Below, piece by piece: positions 1 to 8,794 of a stretch of 15,720 nucleotides of DNA. A program made the translations under genes and the position numbers. The first letter of the stretch is position 1; every line of letters starts with the position of its first letter. Origin of the DNA: Dehalococcoidia bacterium (GTDB lineage Bacteria > Chloroflexota > Dehalococcoidia > Dehalococcoidales > W498); contig JAUWEU010000002.1 of the NCBI GenBank assembly GCA_030608125.1, positions 1 through 15,720 on the forward strand, read 5' to 3'. Under the pieces are notes generated by a model. It had not been told where the DNA came from. It ran no database searches and saw nothing but the letters and a program-made list of their open reading frames with translations.

Positions 1-35
1 TGAGACCTCAGATTCCTCTTTCGGCACCAAGCACT

Positions 36-437
36 TTACCGTTTAGTATATTGAGGTGCCTTGCGAGCCCGCTTGAGACCGTACTTTTTCCTCTCTTTAG
101 CCCGAGAGTCCCGAGTGAGCAATCCATAACGCCGCAGTATAGACTTAAGGCTTTCATCAGCTCTTACCAAGGCTCGAGCGATACCGTGAGAAACAGCGCC
201 ACTCTGCCCTGATACACCACTCCCCGTTACCTTGACTACGGCATTATACTTAGCGACGCAATCAGTAACCAAAAGAGGTTGTAGTATTGTCCGGCGGTGC
301 TCAAGGCGGGGGAACAGCTCCTCATAGGAGACACCATTTATGATAATCTCACCATTACCTGGTAACAGCCTTACTTGAGCCACTGCCGTCTTGCGTCTGC
401 CTGTTCCGTAGAAATAAGTTTGCTTTTCCATTTGCAT
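36..437 (-). CDS. rpsI: Small ribosomal subunit protein S9
   Basis: S9 sits in the head of the 30S subunit, and its basic C-terminal tail reaches the P-site tRNA. The 133 residues match the usual length of about 130. The N-terminal block with FYGTGRRKTA at residues 9-18, the KVTGSG segment, the conserved GIARAL segment and the Lys/Arg-rich end (KRARKAPQYTKR) are all typical. It is the last gene of the visible cluster, 10 bases after rplM, the usual rplM-rpsI pair. Two ATG codons (residues 1 and 3) are possible starts; neither has a strong Shine-Dalgarno sequence, and I kept the first. The remaining 35 bases to the window edge show no gene or terminator. Confidence 0.97.
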   Translation of the reverse strand: MQMEKQTYFYGTGRRKTAVAQVRLLPGNGEIIINGVSYEELFPRLEHRRTILQPLLVTDCVAKYNAVVKVTGSGVSGQSGAVSHGIARALVRADESLKSILRRYGLLTRDSRAKERKKYGLKRARKAPQYTKR

Positions 438-447
438 CTATCCGACT

Positions 448-903
448 TTATTCCCTTCCCTCACCCTCTAAAACTGCCCTCTTTGAGCTAGCCTTCACTT
501 GAGCCAGGTGGGGATGGGTATCACCGACATAGACCCTGAGTTTTTTCATCATCTTGGCACCCAGCCGATTGTGAGGCAACATACCCTTGACAGCATGTTC
601 AACCACTTGCGCAGGATTGGTCTCCATCATTTTGTCTAAACTGATACTTTTCAGCCCTCCAGGATACCCAGAATGTCTGTAATAGACCTTTTGCTTAGCT
701 TTATTGCCGGTAACGCGCACCTTATCAGCATTGATAACGATAACAAAGTCGCCCGTATCCAGATTACGACTAAATATTGGTTTGTGCTTGCCCATAAGTA
801 AGCTGGCTACTTGAGTGGCAAGCTTACCTAAGACCTCACCCGAAGCATCAATAACATGCCACTCTCGCTTAATATCAGACGCCTTAGTGCTATAGGTTTT
901 CAT
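448..903 (-). CDS. rplM: Large ribosomal subunit protein L13
   Basis: L13 is an early-assembling 50S protein. From the ATG at 903 the product has 151 residues, slightly over the usual 142-150. Family marks include WHVIDA (residues 15-20), HSGYPGG (77-83), GMLPHNRLG (107-115) and the HPHLAQ segment (130-135). The open frame extends further upstream, but the extra residues are not L13-like and lie inside truA. The ATG at 903 forms a 4-base ATGA overlap with the truA stop and has a purine-rich GAGAGG just upstream. That overlap suggests translational coupling to truA. Confidence 0.97.
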   Translation of the reverse strand: MKTYSTKASDIKREWHVIDASGEVLGKLATQVASLLMGKHKPIFSRNLDTGDFVIVINADKVRVTGNKAKQKVYYRHSGYPGGLKSISLDKMMETNPAQVVEHAVKGMLPHNRLGAKMMKKLRVYVGDTHPHLAQVKASSKRAVLEGEGRE

Positions 904-1676
904 TGCCTCTCTTCTCCGAAAGAGCATGGATAATTTACCCCCATAAGGCATAGCCCACAGGCAGGAGCTGTTGGACCAGCCAGCCCCAGTTTCTTAGCTT
1001 CAGCCATACTATAAAACTCGTCAACAGTCATCTTACCCCTGCCCACTTTGATTAGGGCACCTACCGTATTGCGCACTTGATGAGGTAAGAAGGAGTTAGC
1101 CGCCACACTAAAAACAACCAATTCCCCATCCTTTTCTATTTCTGCTCTATACACACTCCGCACCGTATTCCTTATTCCGCCTTCAAAGCAAGTTATAAAT
1201 GAGGCAAAGTCATGCTCGCCAATGAGAGCTTGACACGCCTGATTCATAGCCCCAATATCCAGATGGGCAGCGACAAGATAAGAAAAACCATTCCTAATTG
1301 GCGACCGGGTCAAGCTATTTAATATACAGTAATTATATTCCCGGCTAAGAGCATCACGCCTAACATTAAAAGAATCATCTACTCTATGCGCCGCCTTAAC
1401 CGCAATATCCCCAGGTAAATAGTAGTTTAGACCGTTAACAAATGCCGATAGGGAAAGGGGTGACTTAGTCCTGAAACTAACCACCTGTCCTCTAGCATGA
1501 ACCCCGGCATCGGTTCGGCTAGCTGCTATCACCCGAATTCTCTCCCCGGTAAGCTTCCGTAGAGCTTTCTCGGTCTCCCCTTGAATAGTAGGCAGGTTAG
1601 CCTGCAACTGGAAGCCGTGGTAATGACTGCCATCATATTCCATAATCAATACAATCTTGCTGACATTGTTTATCAA
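900..1676 (-). CDS. truA: tRNA pseudouridine(38-40) synthase TruA
   Basis: TruA converts uridines 38-40 in the tRNA anticodon stem to pseudouridine in the cytoplasm. The 258-residue length fits the family. The [11 protein letters not shown] block (residues 13-23) and the catalytic segment [13 protein letters not shown] (52-64), with the nucleophile aspartate at 56, are present. Further on, the HQVRN segment of the C-terminal half is conserved. The assigned start is TTG at 1676, with AAGGG about 8 bases upstream. An internal ATG (residue 12) would cut into the conserved first strand, so it is less likely. The gene lies between rplQ and rplM, a common position for truA in Gram-positive and related genomes. 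Confidence 0.93.
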   Translation of the reverse strand: MINNVSKIVLIMEYDGSHYHGFQLQANLPTIQGETEKALRKLTGERIRVIAASRTDAGVHARGQVVSFRTKSPLSLSAFVNGLNYYLPGDIAVKAAHRVDDSFNVRRDALSREYNYCILNSLTRSPIRNGFSYLVAAHLDIGAMNQACQALIGEHDFASFITCFEGGIRNTVRSVYRAEIEKDGELVVFSVAANSFLPHQVRNTVGALIKVGRGKMTVDEFYSMAEAKKLGLAGPTAPACGLCLMGVNYPCSFGEERQ

Positions 1677-1688
1677 CCCTGTATCCCT

Positions 1689-2042
1689 TCATCCTACCAA
1701 CTCAAGCTGAACCATAGGTGCCCCATCACCCAACCTGGGTCCCAATTTAGCAATGCGGGTATATCCACCAGGGCGCTCAGCGTACCTTGAGGCAAGCTCA
1801 TTAAATACTTTCTCGGTCACTTTTGTATCTAAAATAAATGACAGTGCCTGGCGGCGGGAATGAAGTCCACCCTCCTTACCTAATGTTATCATTCGCTCAG
1901 CCAAGCCACGCACTTCCTTAGCTTTGGCTTCGGTGGTAGTAATTTTCTCATAGTTAAGAAGGTCGGTCACCAGGTTACGATACAATGCCCTCCGGTGACC
2001 TGAAGCCCTGCCTAACTTTCTGCCAGCTACTTTATGCCTCAT
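1689..2042 (-). CDS. rplQ: Large ribosomal subunit protein L17
   Basis: L17 is a 50S protein near the exit-tunnel side and typically closes the alpha operon. The 117-residue product starts [12 protein letters not shown] and carries the conserved HRRALYRNL and [13 protein letters not shown] segments, as in bacterial L17. The open frame extends to an upstream TTG, but the family N-terminus is clearly the ATG at 2042. That start lies inside the 3' end of rpoA, giving an 11-base overlap, with AAAGGACAGAGG just upstream. It is probably translationally coupled to rpoA. Confidence 0.97.
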   Translation of the reverse strand: MRHKVAGRKLGRASGHRRALYRNLVTDLLNYEKITTTEAKAKEVRGLAERMITLGKEGGLHSRRQALSFILDTKVTEKVFNELASRYAERPGGYTRIAKLGPRLGDGAPMVQLELVG

Positions 2043-2988
2043 CCTCTGTCCTTTCCTCAACCTGAGGCGTAAGAGATAGTCCTAATGCGTTAAGGCACTC
2101 CTCTATCTCTTGTTTAGACTTCTGCCCAAAATTCCGTAGCGAAAGCAACCCCTTCTCACCTTTGCTTATGACTTCGCCCACGGTGGTGATGCCACCACGC
2201 CGCAAGCAATTCATAGTACGCACCGATAGCTTTAGTTGGTCTACAGGTATATTATACTGCTCGTCAGAAATAGGTAAGCGAATAAGCTCCTCTACCTTCA
2301 TCCGAGAAACCCTGGCATAATCAACAAAAGGAGACAACTGCTCCACTAGAATGCTGGCACTGCCGCTGATGGCGTCTACCGGTGATATACTGCCGTCTGT
2401 CCACACTTCTAGGCACAACCGCTCACGACTAGTCTCTCGACCGATATGAATTGGCTCAACGGTAAAGTTAACCTTGCGCATCGGGGTAAAGATAGCATCC
2501 AGTGGAATCACTCCTATTGGCAGATTATCACTAGGCTCAGCCTGCCTATAGCCTTCACCCAATTCCACATCAAACTCCACATAAAGGCTAGCTTCAGTCG
2601 AATCTAAGGTGGCTAGATAAAGCTCAGGGTTCACCACCTCAAAATCAGTTGACGGCTTAATGTCAGCAGCGCACACTTGCCCCTCCCCTTTTACCTCCAG
2701 AGTTAACTTACCTGGTTGACCGGAAAGGGACTTTAACCTTAATGCTTTAACATTGAGTAAAAAATCCGTGGTATCTTCCTTTACATAAGGGATAGTAGAG
2801 AATTCATGCTGAATCCCCTCAATCTTAACCTGGGTCACGGCTGCCCCCGGAAGATAACTAAGCAACACTCGACGCAAAGCATTACCCAGGGTAACACCAA
2901 AGCCCCTTCCCAGCGGCTCAGCCACAAAGCGCCCAAAGTTATCCTTACTGTCAACACACTCAATCTTAGGCACTGCTAGACGAGACAA
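2032..2988 (-). CDS. rpoA: DNA-directed RNA polymerase subunit alpha
   Basis: Alpha forms the dimer on which RNA polymerase assembles, and its C-terminal domain contacts promoter DNA and activators. The 318 residues match the family. The N-terminal domain has [17 protein letters not shown] (residues 24-40), the dimer and beta-contact region. A linker rich in V, E and L follows, then a helix-hairpin-helix C-terminal domain from about residue 250, with [14 protein letters not shown] and [12 protein letters not shown]. The start is TTG at 2988: an AAGGAGG sequence sits 7 bases upstream, and the product begins at the normal family N-terminus. It overlaps rplQ and follows rpsD by 23 bases. Confidence 0.98.
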   Translation of the reverse strand: MSRLAVPKIECVDSKDNFGRFVAEPLGRGFGVTLGNALRRVLLSYLPGAAVTQVKIEGIQHEFSTIPYVKEDTTDFLLNVKALRLKSLSGQPGKLTLEVKGEGQVCAADIKPSTDFEVVNPELYLATLDSTEASLYVEFDVELGEGYRQAEPSDNLPIGVIPLDAIFTPMRKVNFTVEPIHIGRETSRERLCLEVWTDGSISPVDAISGSASILVEQLSPFVDYARVSRMKVEELIRLPISDEQYNIPVDQLKLSVRTMNCLRRGGITTVGEVISKGEKGLLSLRNFGQKSKQEIEECLNALGLSLTPQVEERTEDEA

Positions 2989-2995
2989 AAGGCTA

Positions 2996-3003
2996 CCTCC
3001 TTT
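2996..3003 (-). promoter_or_regulatory. Shine-Dalgarno sequence deciding the rpoA TTG start
   Basis: On the minus strand AAAGGAGG lies 7 bases before TTG at 2988. This near-perfect anti-16S match, with optimal spacing, is why the TTG is accepted as the rpoA start in preference to a later GTG in frame. Confidence 0.85.
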
Positions 3004-3011
3004 TAATTACC

Positions 3012-3638
3012 TTATCTGGAATAGAACCCAACTATGCTCTTCCCATCAAATTTAGCATCAATGTCATCAGGAGTAGGCAGAGATAAGACTTGACCAACCA
3101 GATTCTGCCTATCCAAGCTCAACCAACTCAAGACAGACTTACCCTCAATGGTCTGAACCAATTGTTTATAATATTCGGTTTTGGTATTTTCTGGTTTCCA
3201 ACTAATGGTATCACCTTCCTTAACCAGACAGGAGGGTATATCAGTCTTGCGCCCATTTAGCATAATATGTCCATGTTGAACTAACTGACGAGCTTGAGCC
3301 CGGGAGTCAGCGAAGCCCAAACGGTATACTACATTATCCAGTCGCCTCTCCAACAATACCAGCAGATTTTCACCGGTGATACCTGACTGCCTCTCGGCAT
3401 GAGTAAAGAAACGCCTAAACTGCCTCTCCAGAATTCCGTAGGTATAACGGGCTTTTTGCTTCTCCCGAAGCTGTAGTCCACGGTCGGAAATCCGACGGCG
3501 CTGACTGGGCTGCTGTCCCGGCGGTTTCCCTCGTCTGTCCATGGCGCATTTAGGGGTAAAACACCTACTACCTTTAAGCATTAACTTCTCGCCACTACGG
3601 CGGCATAATCGACAAACTGCGGCTGTGTACCTTGCCAT
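3012..3638 (-). CDS. rpsD: Small ribosomal subunit protein S4, zinc-binding form
   Basis: S4 binds 16S rRNA early in 30S assembly and in some bacteria represses the alpha operon. The 208-residue product carries four N-terminal cysteines at residues 9, 12, 26 and 31 (CxxC-x13-CxxxxC), the zinc-binding (C+) type. An S4 RNA-binding domain runs from about residue 97, with [20 protein letters not shown] and HGHIMLNGR. The C-terminus ends in a [13 protein letters not shown] segment typical of the family. The ATG at 3638 has GGAGAG 5 bases upstream, directly after the rpsK stop codon. No S4 autoregulatory structure could be recognised by eye. Confidence 0.97.
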   Translation of the reverse strand: MARYTAAVCRLCRRSGEKLMLKGSRCFTPKCAMDRRGKPPGQQPSQRRRISDRGLQLREKQKARYTYGILERQFRRFFTHAERQSGITGENLLVLLERRLDNVVYRLGFADSRAQARQLVQHGHIMLNGRKTDIPSCLVKEGDTISWKPENTKTEYYKQLVQTIEGKSVLSWLSLDRQNLVGQVLSLPTPDDIDAKFDGKSIVGFYSR

Positions 3639-3647
3639 TTTTCTCTC

Positions 3648-4034
3648 CTACACCCGCCTTCTTTTAGGCGGACGACAACCATTATGGGGAATAGGAGTCA
3701 CATCCCTAATGCGGGTAATATAGAGTCCTGCGCTTTGGAGAGAACGAATAGCTGCTTCACGCCCGCTGCCTGGACCTCTAACATAAACCTCTACTTGGCG
3801 TAAGCCATGCTCCATAGCTTTCTGTGCCGCATCACGAGCGGCTAATTGAGCAGCATAGGGAGTGCCTTTGCGCGAGCCTTTAAACCCGGCTGTTCCCGAG
3901 CTTCCCCAAGCGATAACATTTCCCTGAGTGTCGGTAAGAGTCACTATGGTATTATTAAAAGTGGATTGGATATAGGCTCTGCCTACAGGGATAGACTTGC
4001 GCTCCCGCCTTCTGGCTCGTTTTTTTTGTGGCAT
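3648..4034 (-). CDS. rpsK: Small ribosomal subunit protein S11
   Basis: S11 lies on the 30S platform near the E site. The 128 residues are the usual length. Signature segments are the basic N-terminus, [15 protein letters not shown], the [21 protein letters not shown] block and the C-terminal [12 protein letters not shown]. The start is ATG at 4034, preceded by AGGAGAT at good spacing. It lies 34 bases after rpsM and 9 bases before rpsD, the standard alpha-operon order. Confidence 0.98.
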   Translation of the reverse strand: MPQKKRARRRERKSIPVGRAYIQSTFNNTIVTLTDTQGNVIAWGSSGTAGFKGSRKGTPYAAQLAARDAAQKAMEHGLRQVEVYVRGPGSGREAAIRSLQSAGLYITRIRDVTPIPHNGCRPPKRRRV

Positions 4035-4068
4035 TGTAATCTCCTAAAATTTTACATGTTATGTTAAG

Positions 4069-4458
4069 TTATTTCTTAGCTACGCTACGCCTCTGCCCTC
4101 TACCGGCTATCGTTTTACGAGGACCACGCTTGGTACGAGCATTGGTTCGCGTTCGCTGTCCCCTAACCGGTAAGCTATGACGATACCTGATACCCCGATA
4201 GCTACCAATCTCAACCAGACGCTTAATGTTAAGGTTAACCTCTTTTCTAAGTTCACCCTCAACCTTATACTCTCGGTCAATTACCTCTCGGAGACGATTA
4301 ACCTCGTCTTCAATAAGGTCGCTCGTCTTGGTAGAAGCATTAATACCAGTCTGAGCTAGAATCCTCTGGCTCAGAGTAGGACCAATGCCATAGATATACT
4401 GGAGTGCCACCAAAATTTGCTTATTTTTGGGTATATCTACACCGGCTATACGTGCCAT
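4069..4458 (-). CDS. rpsM: Small ribosomal subunit protein S13
   Basis: S13 sits at the top of the 30S head and forms bridges to the 50S subunit. Its C-terminal tail contacts P-site tRNA. The 129 residues begin [10 protein letters not shown], followed by the helix-hairpin-helix segment YIYGIGPT (21-28), [24 protein letters not shown] (86-109) and a Lys/Arg-rich tail. The ATG at 4458 has a strong GAGGAGG upstream. It is the first alpha-part gene, 28 bases after rpmJ, with no visible separate promoter. Confidence 0.98.
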   Translation of the reverse strand: MARIAGVDIPKNKQILVALQYIYGIGPTLSQRILAQTGINASTKTSDLIEDEVNRLREVIDREYKVEGELRKEVNLNIKRLVEIGSYRGIRYRHSLPVRGQRTRTNARTKRGPRKTIAGRGQRRSVAKK

Positions 4459-4486
4459 CTAGTCCTCCTCACCCAATAAGAAAAAT

Positions 4487-4600
4487 TTAGCCCTGTCGCT
4501 GCTTGTGCCTAGGATTGGAACAAATAATCCTAACCACCCCACGCCGCTTTACCACCTTGCATTTTTCGCATCTAACCTTAACCGAAGCTTTTACTTTCAC
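4487..4600 (-). CDS. rpmJ: Large ribosomal subunit protein L36, zinc-binding form
   Basis: This 37-codon gene is short enough to be missed by length-limited gene calling. Read from GTG at 4600, it gives [20 protein letters not shown], then a second half with [12 protein letters not shown]. Cysteines 11, 14 and 27 and histidine 32 form the C-x2-C-x12-C-x4-H zinc site of the C+ type of L36, a small 50S protein. The GTG is preceded by GAGGG. The position between infA and rpsM is the classic rpmJ site. The TAA stop at 4489-4487 is clear. Confidence 0.96.
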   Translation of the reverse strand: MKVKASVKVRCEKCKVVKRRGVVRIICSNPRHKQRQG

Positions 4601-4612
4601 AATAAGCCCTCT

Positions 4613-4831
4613 CTATTTAAACCGATAAGTAATTCTCCCTCGACTCAGGTCATAGGGAGAAAGCTCTATCAGTACCCTATCACCGGGTAAGATTTTAATA
4701 TAATGCAACCTTATCTTCCCCGAAATGTGAGCTAATACCTTATGCCCATTGGGTAACTCAACCCGAAACATGGCATTAGGCAAAGGTTCCACTACCGTCC
4801 CCTCAACCTCAATAGTTTCCTTCTTAGGCAT
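4613..4831 (-). CDS. infA: Translation initiation factor IF-1
   Basis: IF-1 binds the 30S A site during initiation. It is a single OB-fold protein; this one has the standard 72 residues, starting [20 protein letters not shown] and containing [27 protein letters not shown] and the C-terminal [13 protein letters not shown]. The ATG at 4831 is preceded by a G-run (GGGGGG) at short spacing. The gap to map is 12 bases and to rpmJ 12 bases. Confidence 0.98.
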   Translation of the reverse strand: MPKKETIEVEGTVVEPLPNAMFRVELPNGHKVLAHISGKIRLHYIKILPGDRVLIELSPYDLSRGRITYRFK

Positions 4832-4843
4832 AACCCCCCTTGT

Positions 4844-5593
4844 CTAGACAATAGTAAGCACCTCTGGTCCAGCCTCAGTAATGGCAATGGTATTTTCAAA
4901 GTGAGCCGAGAGACTCCCATCAGCAGTAAGCACCGTCCAGTGGTCATCTCCGAGCCTGGTATGCCAGTCACCAATATTCACCATAGGTTCGAGGGCAAGG
5001 GTCATACCCCTTTTTAGCACCGGTCCTGAGCCTGGTAAACCAAAATTAGGTATTTGAGGTTCCTCATGCATCTCTCGACCAATACCATGCCCGGTATACT
5101 CACGCACTACGGAGTAGCCCCTTGACTCAGCATAATTCTGAATGGCAGCCGAAATATCTCCTAATCTGGCACCGGGATAAGCAGTAGCGATGCCAGCCTT
5201 TAGGGCACCTTCAGTGGTTTCCATAAGCTCTTTAGCCTGTGGGCTAACCTCACCGACACCTACTGTGATGGCAGAGTCACCATGAAAACCATTGATATTC
5301 GCTGTTAGGTCAAGAGATACAATATCACCCTCATATAAAATCCGCTCCCCTGGAATTCCGTGTACTATCTCATCATTTACAGATATGCAGAGATTAGCCG
5401 GGAAGCCATGGTATCCTTTAGATGAAGACTTAGCTCCCAGCTTTTCCAGCTCTCTAGCCGCAATAACATCTAACTCCTTAGTTTTTATCCCTGGTCTCAG
5501 TTGCAACTTAAGCAGTTCCAGTACAGTGGCCACAATTCTACCTGCCTGCCGCATAACAGTAATCTCTCTATCAGATTTGATAATTATACCCAT
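4844..5593 (-). CDS. map: Methionine aminopeptidase, type I
   Basis: This cytoplasmic dinuclear metalloenzyme removes the initiator methionine from nascent proteins. Counting from ATG at 5593 (249 residues), all five metal ligands are visible: D95 and D106 (in SLDLT and GFHGDS), H169 (YTGHGIGREMHE), E202 (LALEPM) and E233 (HFENT). H78 in the EIVHGIP segment is the conserved substrate-site histidine. There is no N-terminal zinc-finger extension. The frame is open upstream to a TTG inside adk, but MGIIIKSDREI is the family-like N-terminus and AGGTGAG precedes it. The gap to adk is only 4 bases. Confidence 0.97.
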   Translation of the reverse strand: MGIIIKSDREITVMRQAGRIVATVLELLKLQLRPGIKTKELDVIAARELEKLGAKSSSKGYHGFPANLCISVNDEIVHGIPGERILYEGDIVSLDLTANINGFHGDSAITVGVGEVSPQAKELMETTEGALKAGIATAYPGARLGDISAAIQNYAESRGYSVVREYTGHGIGREMHEEPQIPNFGLPGSGPVLKRGMTLALEPMVNIGDWHTRLGDDHWTVLTADGSLSAHFENTIAITEAGPEVLTIV

Positions 5594-5597
5594 ATAC

Positions 5598-6269
5598 TCA
5601 CCTAGCAATAAACTCGCCTTTACCAAGGGCGGCAACGATTCTCCTACTCACCTCATCTACACTTCCCTCCCCATCTACCTCCACTAGCTTACCTGCCTGA
5701 GCATAATAGTCAATGAGAGGAGCCGTCTGGCTAAAGTAAACCTCAAGCCGCTTTTTAACTGTGTCAACGGTATCATCAGGGCGCTGATATAGCTCACCGC
5801 CGCACTGGTCACACTTACCCCAAACCTTAGGCGGGGAGTTTATGGTATGATACGGTGTCTGACAATTACGACAAATCCAGCGCTGGCTAAGCCGCATTAG
5901 TAGCTCCTCTTCGGAGACCAGAATATATACCGCCTTATCTATCGCTTTAGCCTGTTCGGCTAGGGCTTTGTCCAGTGCCTCAGCCTGCTTAAGATTCCGG
6001 GGAAAACCATCAAGGATTACCCCGCCTTCACAATCAGGAGCCGACATACGCTCTAAAACCATTAGTATTGAAATGGAATCAGGCACTAGCATCCCCCTGT
6101 CCATATAAGACTTAGCTCTCAGTCCTAACTCAGTACCTTGCTCTACTGCCTGCCGAAAAAGGTCGCCGGAGGCAATATGAACCAGCTTCAGCTCCCGAGC
6201 TACAGTAGCTGCCTGAGTTCCTTTGCCCGCCCCAGGGGCACCTAGAAAAACAATATAGTGATTACTTAC
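5598..6269 (-). CDS. adk: Adenylate kinase, with no canonical start codon
   Basis: Adk interconverts ATP + AMP and 2 ADP. The frame contains a complete long-form enzyme: P-loop GAPGAGKGT (residues 10-18), AMP-site HIASGDLFR (31-39), DGFPRN (87-92), and a LID domain with four cysteines at 133, 136, 153 and 156 that should bind zinc. The frame back to the secY stop has no ATG, GTG or TTG; the first ATG (6104) lies 46 residues past the P-loop start and would destroy the enzyme. I place the start at GTA (6269-6267), 7 bases after GGAG, giving a 223-residue product beginning (M)SNHYIVFLG. Other readings are CTG at 6290, or a base error in what was a GTG. Confidence 0.9.
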   Translation of the reverse strand, partial: VSNHYIVFLGAPGAGKGTQAATVARELKLVHIASGDLFRQAVEQGTELGLRAKSYMDRGMLVPDSISILMVLERMSAPDCEGGVILDGFPRNLKQAEALDKALAEQAKAIDKAVYILVSEEELLMRLSQRWICRNCQTPYHTINSPPKVWGKCDQCGGELYQRPDDTVDTVKKRLEVYFSQTAPLIDYYAQAGKLVEVDGEGSVDEVSRRIVAALGKGEFIAR

Positions 6270-6274
6270 TTTAA

Positions 6275-6283
6275 CTCTCCTTT
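6275..6283 (-). promoter_or_regulatory. Shine-Dalgarno sequence before the adk GTA codon
   Basis: AAAGGAGAG on the minus strand ends in the secY-adk gap. Its GGAG core lies 7 bases before GTA at 6269, ideal spacing for a start there. It is the main evidence for locating the adk initiation site in the absence of a standard codon. Confidence 0.8.
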
Positions 6284-6296
6284 GAATCAGCGGTTT

Positions 6297-7616
6297 TTAT
6301 TTAATAAAGCCCTCATAGCGCCGCATTACCAGTTGTGCCTCCACCTGCTTCATAGTGTCCAGAGCAACACCAACCACAATAAGTAAACCCATGCTGGATA
6401 GCTGGATTACCTGAACATTACCAATCTCTCGAGCGGCGAAGGGCATTATTGCCACCAGGGCTAAGAAAAGGGCACCTCCCCAGGTAATACGGCTAATGAC
6501 CTGGTTAAGATAACTACGGGTGTGTTTCCCTGGTTGAATACCGGGGACAAATCCCCCCTGCCGCTGTAAGACACCAGGCAAATCCTGCTGCTCAAAAATC
6601 ACCATAGTATAAAAGAAGGCAAAGGCAATCACCATCACAAAAAACATTCCCCAGTAAAATAAGCCTATAGGTAATACAGCATTAGGATTAAACAGGCTCA
6701 TAATATGATTAGCCAAGTTGGGGTCAGCTCCGGCGGGATTGGCAAAATAACTGGCTATAATACCAGGAAACAGCATCAACGACATAGCAAAGATGAGAGG
6801 TATCATGCCAGCGGTGTTCACTCGCAGTGGGATATGGGTTGAGCCTGATTGTTTATACATACGACCACCGCGAATGACACTACGGGCATATTGAACCGGG
6901 ATACGGCGGTGAGCCTCAGTAAAGATGACTATGACGACAACGGTGGCTAGGGCTATGAGGACATAAATCATTAAACCGCCCAGGTTTGTTGCCGCCTCAA
7001 TACGTCCCTGACCAGCCGTTTCCCAGAAACCAGCCACAATGCCGCCAAAGATTATTATAGATATACCATTGCCAATTCCGTATTCAGTAATAAGCTCACC
7101 TAGCCAGATACAGAACATGGTGCCAGCTATCATTGATAGAACCATAGTTGCCATCGGCAGCGCGGCAGCACTACCAACCACACCCTCACGCTGGAGCCAG
7201 ACTAACTGCCCATAACCCTGAAGACCAGCCAAGGGAACCACCGCCCAGTGGGTAATCCGATTAATGGTATTCCTACCAGCTTCTCCCTCCTGTGAAAGGG
7301 CTCTCAACCGTGGGATAATAGGCACCAGTAGCTGCATAATAATTGAAGCCGTTATATAGGGGTAAACCCCCATCGCGGCTACACTAAGCCGCCTTAAGGC
7401 ACCACCACTAAACATATCAAGCATACCCAGCATCGGTACCCTCTCAAATAGCTGCCGCAGGGCCTCAGGGTCCACCCCGGGAAGGGGCACATGAGCCACG
7501 AAGCGGAAGACTACCAGGATGCCCAGGGTAATGAGAATCCGACGCCTCAGGTCGGGTAAGCTAAAGGCATCAAGCATTGCCTGAAGAAGTCGTGGTCTAG
7601 CTTGCCTTGGTCGCAT
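6297..7616 (-). CDS. secY: Preprotein translocase subunit SecY
   Basis: SecY is the ten-helix channel of the Sec translocon in the cytoplasmic membrane. The 439-residue product has the expected run of hydrophobic helices, with conserved blocks [63 protein letters not shown] and the C-terminal [19 protein letters not shown]. The chosen ATG at 7616 has GGAGGAG 7 bases upstream and keeps the family-like [17 protein letters not shown]. The next ATG (7577) has a weak ribosome site and would drop the LLQ residues. The start overlaps rplO by 20 bases, so translation of the two is probably coupled. Confidence 0.96.
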   Translation of the reverse strand: MRPRQARPRLLQAMLDAFSLPDLRRRILITLGILVVFRFVAHVPLPGVDPEALRQLFERVPMLGMLDMFSGGALRRLSVAAMGVYPYITASIIMQLLVPIIPRLRALSQEGEAGRNTINRITHWAVVPLAGLQGYGQLVWLQREGVVGSAAALPMATMVLSMIAGTMFCIWLGELITEYGIGNGISIIIFGGIVAGFWETAGQGRIEAATNLGGLMIYVLIALATVVVIVIFTEAHRRIPVQYARSVIRGGRMYKQSGSTHIPLRVNTAGMIPLIFAMSLMLFPGIIASYFANPAGADPNLANHIMSLFNPNAVLPIGLFYWGMFFVMVIAFAFFYTMVIFEQQDLPGVLQRQGGFVPGIQPGKHTRSYLNQVISRITWGGALFLALVAIMPFAAREIGNVQVIQLSSMGLLIVVGVALDTMKQVEAQLVMRRYEGFIK

Positions 7617-8061
7617 ACCCAATCTCCTCCACTTTGCCCCCGGCTGCCTCAATCTTGGCTTTAGCCGCCGCCGAGAACTTGTTTGCCCTTACTATAAGAG
7701 GATGATTAACATCACCCTCAGCCAAAATCTTAATCGGGTGGCGGAGTGATTTTACCACACCAGCCGCTACCAATGCTTCTGGCGTTACCTCACTTCCGGG
7801 CTCAAAGATATTAAGCTTATTTAAATTAACAATGTTATACTCTACCCTAAAGATGTTGACAAAGCCACGCTTTCGCGGCAAGCGCTTAATTAAGGGTAAC
7901 TGCCCACCTTCAAATCCTGGGCGCATCTTAAAACCAGAACGGGACTTTTGCCCCTTACAGCCGCGCCCGGAATAGGTGCCATGTCCACTACCATCCCCCC
8001 GACCTACCCGCTTCCGACTCTTCTTAGAGCCAGGGGCTGGGGAGAGTTCATCCTGTCGCAC
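7597..8061 (-). CDS. rplO: Large ribosomal subunit protein L15
   Basis: L15 is a late-assembling 50S protein. The 154 residues have the glycine-rich basic N-terminus typical of L15 ([20 protein letters not shown], then [17 protein letters not shown]), the [11 protein letters not shown] block and a C-terminal [19 protein letters not shown] segment. It starts with GTG at 8061, which overlaps the rpmD stop by one base (TAGTG). An ATG 8 bases inside is out of frame. The 3' end overlaps secY. Confidence 0.97.
   Translation of the reverse strand: MRQDELSPAPGSKKSRKRVGRGDGSGHGTYSGRGCKGQKSRSGFKMRPGFEGGQLPLIKRLPRKRGFVNIFRVEYNIVNLNKLNIFEPGSEVTPEALVAAGVVKSLRHPIKILAEGDVNHPLIVRANKFSAAAKAKIEAAGGKVEEIGYATKAS
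7622..7630 (-). promoter_or_regulatory. Shine-Dalgarno sequence deciding the secY start
   Basis: GGAGGAGAT on the minus strand, inside the 3' end of rplO, has its GGAGGAG core 7 bases from ATG at 7616. It favours this start over the later ATG at 7577. Confidence 0.8.
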
Positions 8062-8243
8062 TAGCTTCCCTCCTCCACCTTAACTAAATGTTTCACCTTA
8101 TTAATCATGCCCCGAATTGAGGCGGTATCATCATGGCTGACACGCTGGTTTAGCCGACGAAGACCGAGAGCCTTCAAAGTTCTCCTCTGGTCATCAGCAT
8201 AGCCAATACCACTTTTCACCCAGGTAATATGTAGCTTAGCCAC
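8061..8243 (-). CDS. rpmD: Large ribosomal subunit protein L30
   Basis: L30 is a small 50S protein. Read from GTG at 8243 it has 60 residues, the family size: (M)[14 protein letters not shown], then [11 protein letters not shown] and [15 protein letters not shown]. The frame stays open to a TTG at 8294 inside rpsE, but those residues have no counterpart in L30. GAGGGG lies about 11 bases before the GTG. It is 25 bases after rpsE and overlaps rplO by one base. Confidence 0.94.
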   Translation of the reverse strand: MAKLHITWVKSGIGYADDQRRTLKALGLRRLNQRVSHDDTASIRGMINKVKHLVKVEEGS

Positions 8244-8268
8244 TGGTTTGCGTCCCCTCAAAATACGG

Positions 8269-8757
8269 CTACCCCTCCTCCACTTCAACCTCAACCTTAA
8301 GCTCTGATTTGCGTCTGGCTAACTCCTCTTTTGGGTTCTTAAGCTGGCTGAGGGCAAGCATCGCCGCCTTAGCCATATTAATGCGATTAGAGCTACCCAG
8401 CGATTTAGTCAAAACATCTTTAATTCCGGCTGCCTCAAGCACAGCTCGAATGCTACCACCGGCAACAACACCGGTACCTGGTGATGCTGGTTTTAGCAAG
8501 ACCTTGGCAGCACTAAATTTAGCTCTTATTTCATAGGGAATAGTGGTACCAGCTAGCGGTACCTTAATCAAACTCTTTTTGGCAATAACGCCAGCCTTAT
8601 TAATCGCTCCTGGTACCTCATTAGCCTTACCAACCCCAATACCTACATGCCCATTGCCATCCCCGGTTACCACCAAGGCACTAAAACTAAGGCGTCTGCC
8701 TCCCTTGACTACCTTAGCCACACGGTTGATATAAATCAACTTATCGTTCAGCACCAA
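8269..8757 (-). CDS. rpsE: Small ribosomal subunit protein S5, 5' end altered
   Basis: S5 sits near the 30S mRNA entry and helps decoding accuracy. The core is intact: [13 protein letters not shown], the GDGNGHVG loop, [20 protein letters not shown] and [13 protein letters not shown]. The first canonical in-frame start is TTG at 8757 (162 residues), with no good Shine-Dalgarno sequence. However, the codons just upstream read IDPTE before LVLNDKL, matching the IDPS-L-LEER start that S5 proteins in Bacillus-type genomes share. No ATG, GTG or TTG lies between there and an in-frame TAG at 8790-8788. The coordinates therefore give the longest canonical frame, while the true start may be a non-standard codon, such as ATA at 8787 (172 residues), or the protein may be short at the N-terminus. 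Confidence 0.9.
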   Translation of the reverse strand: MVLNDKLIYINRVAKVVKGGRRLSFSALVVTGDGNGHVGIGVGKANEVPGAINKAGVIAKKSLIKVPLAGTTIPYEIRAKFSAAKVLLKPASPGTGVVAGGSIRAVLEAAGIKDVLTKSLGSSNRINMAKAAMLALSQLKNPKEELARRKSELKVEVEVEEG

Positions 8758-8794
8758 TTCTGTTGGGTCTATCTTGAGACTGTTTATCTACCCA

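Noticed and set aside
1581..1790. Plus-strand open frames antisense to truA, rplQ and other genes
   Set aside because: They lie opposite well-recognised conserved genes, show no family features and lack consistent ribosome sites.
4459..4486. A separate alpha-operon promoter or S4-binding leader before rpsM
   Set aside because: The gap is only 28 bases, with a Shine-Dalgarno sequence but no -35/-10 pair or pseudoknot that I could recognise.
4840..4851. Perfect 12-base palindrome TTGTCTAGACAA over the map stop codon
   Set aside because: It is short, lacks a loop or flanking promoter elements, and one such site in 15.7 kb can occur by chance; no operator role can be supported.
5598..6104. adk starting from the ATG at 6104
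   Set aside because: That start would delete the P-loop and AMP-binding segment, which are intact and in frame upstream with a good ribosome site.
8546..8564. Inverted GGTACC pair inside rpsE as an operator or repeat
   Set aside because: It lies within conserved S5 codons (LAGTT region) that explain the bases.
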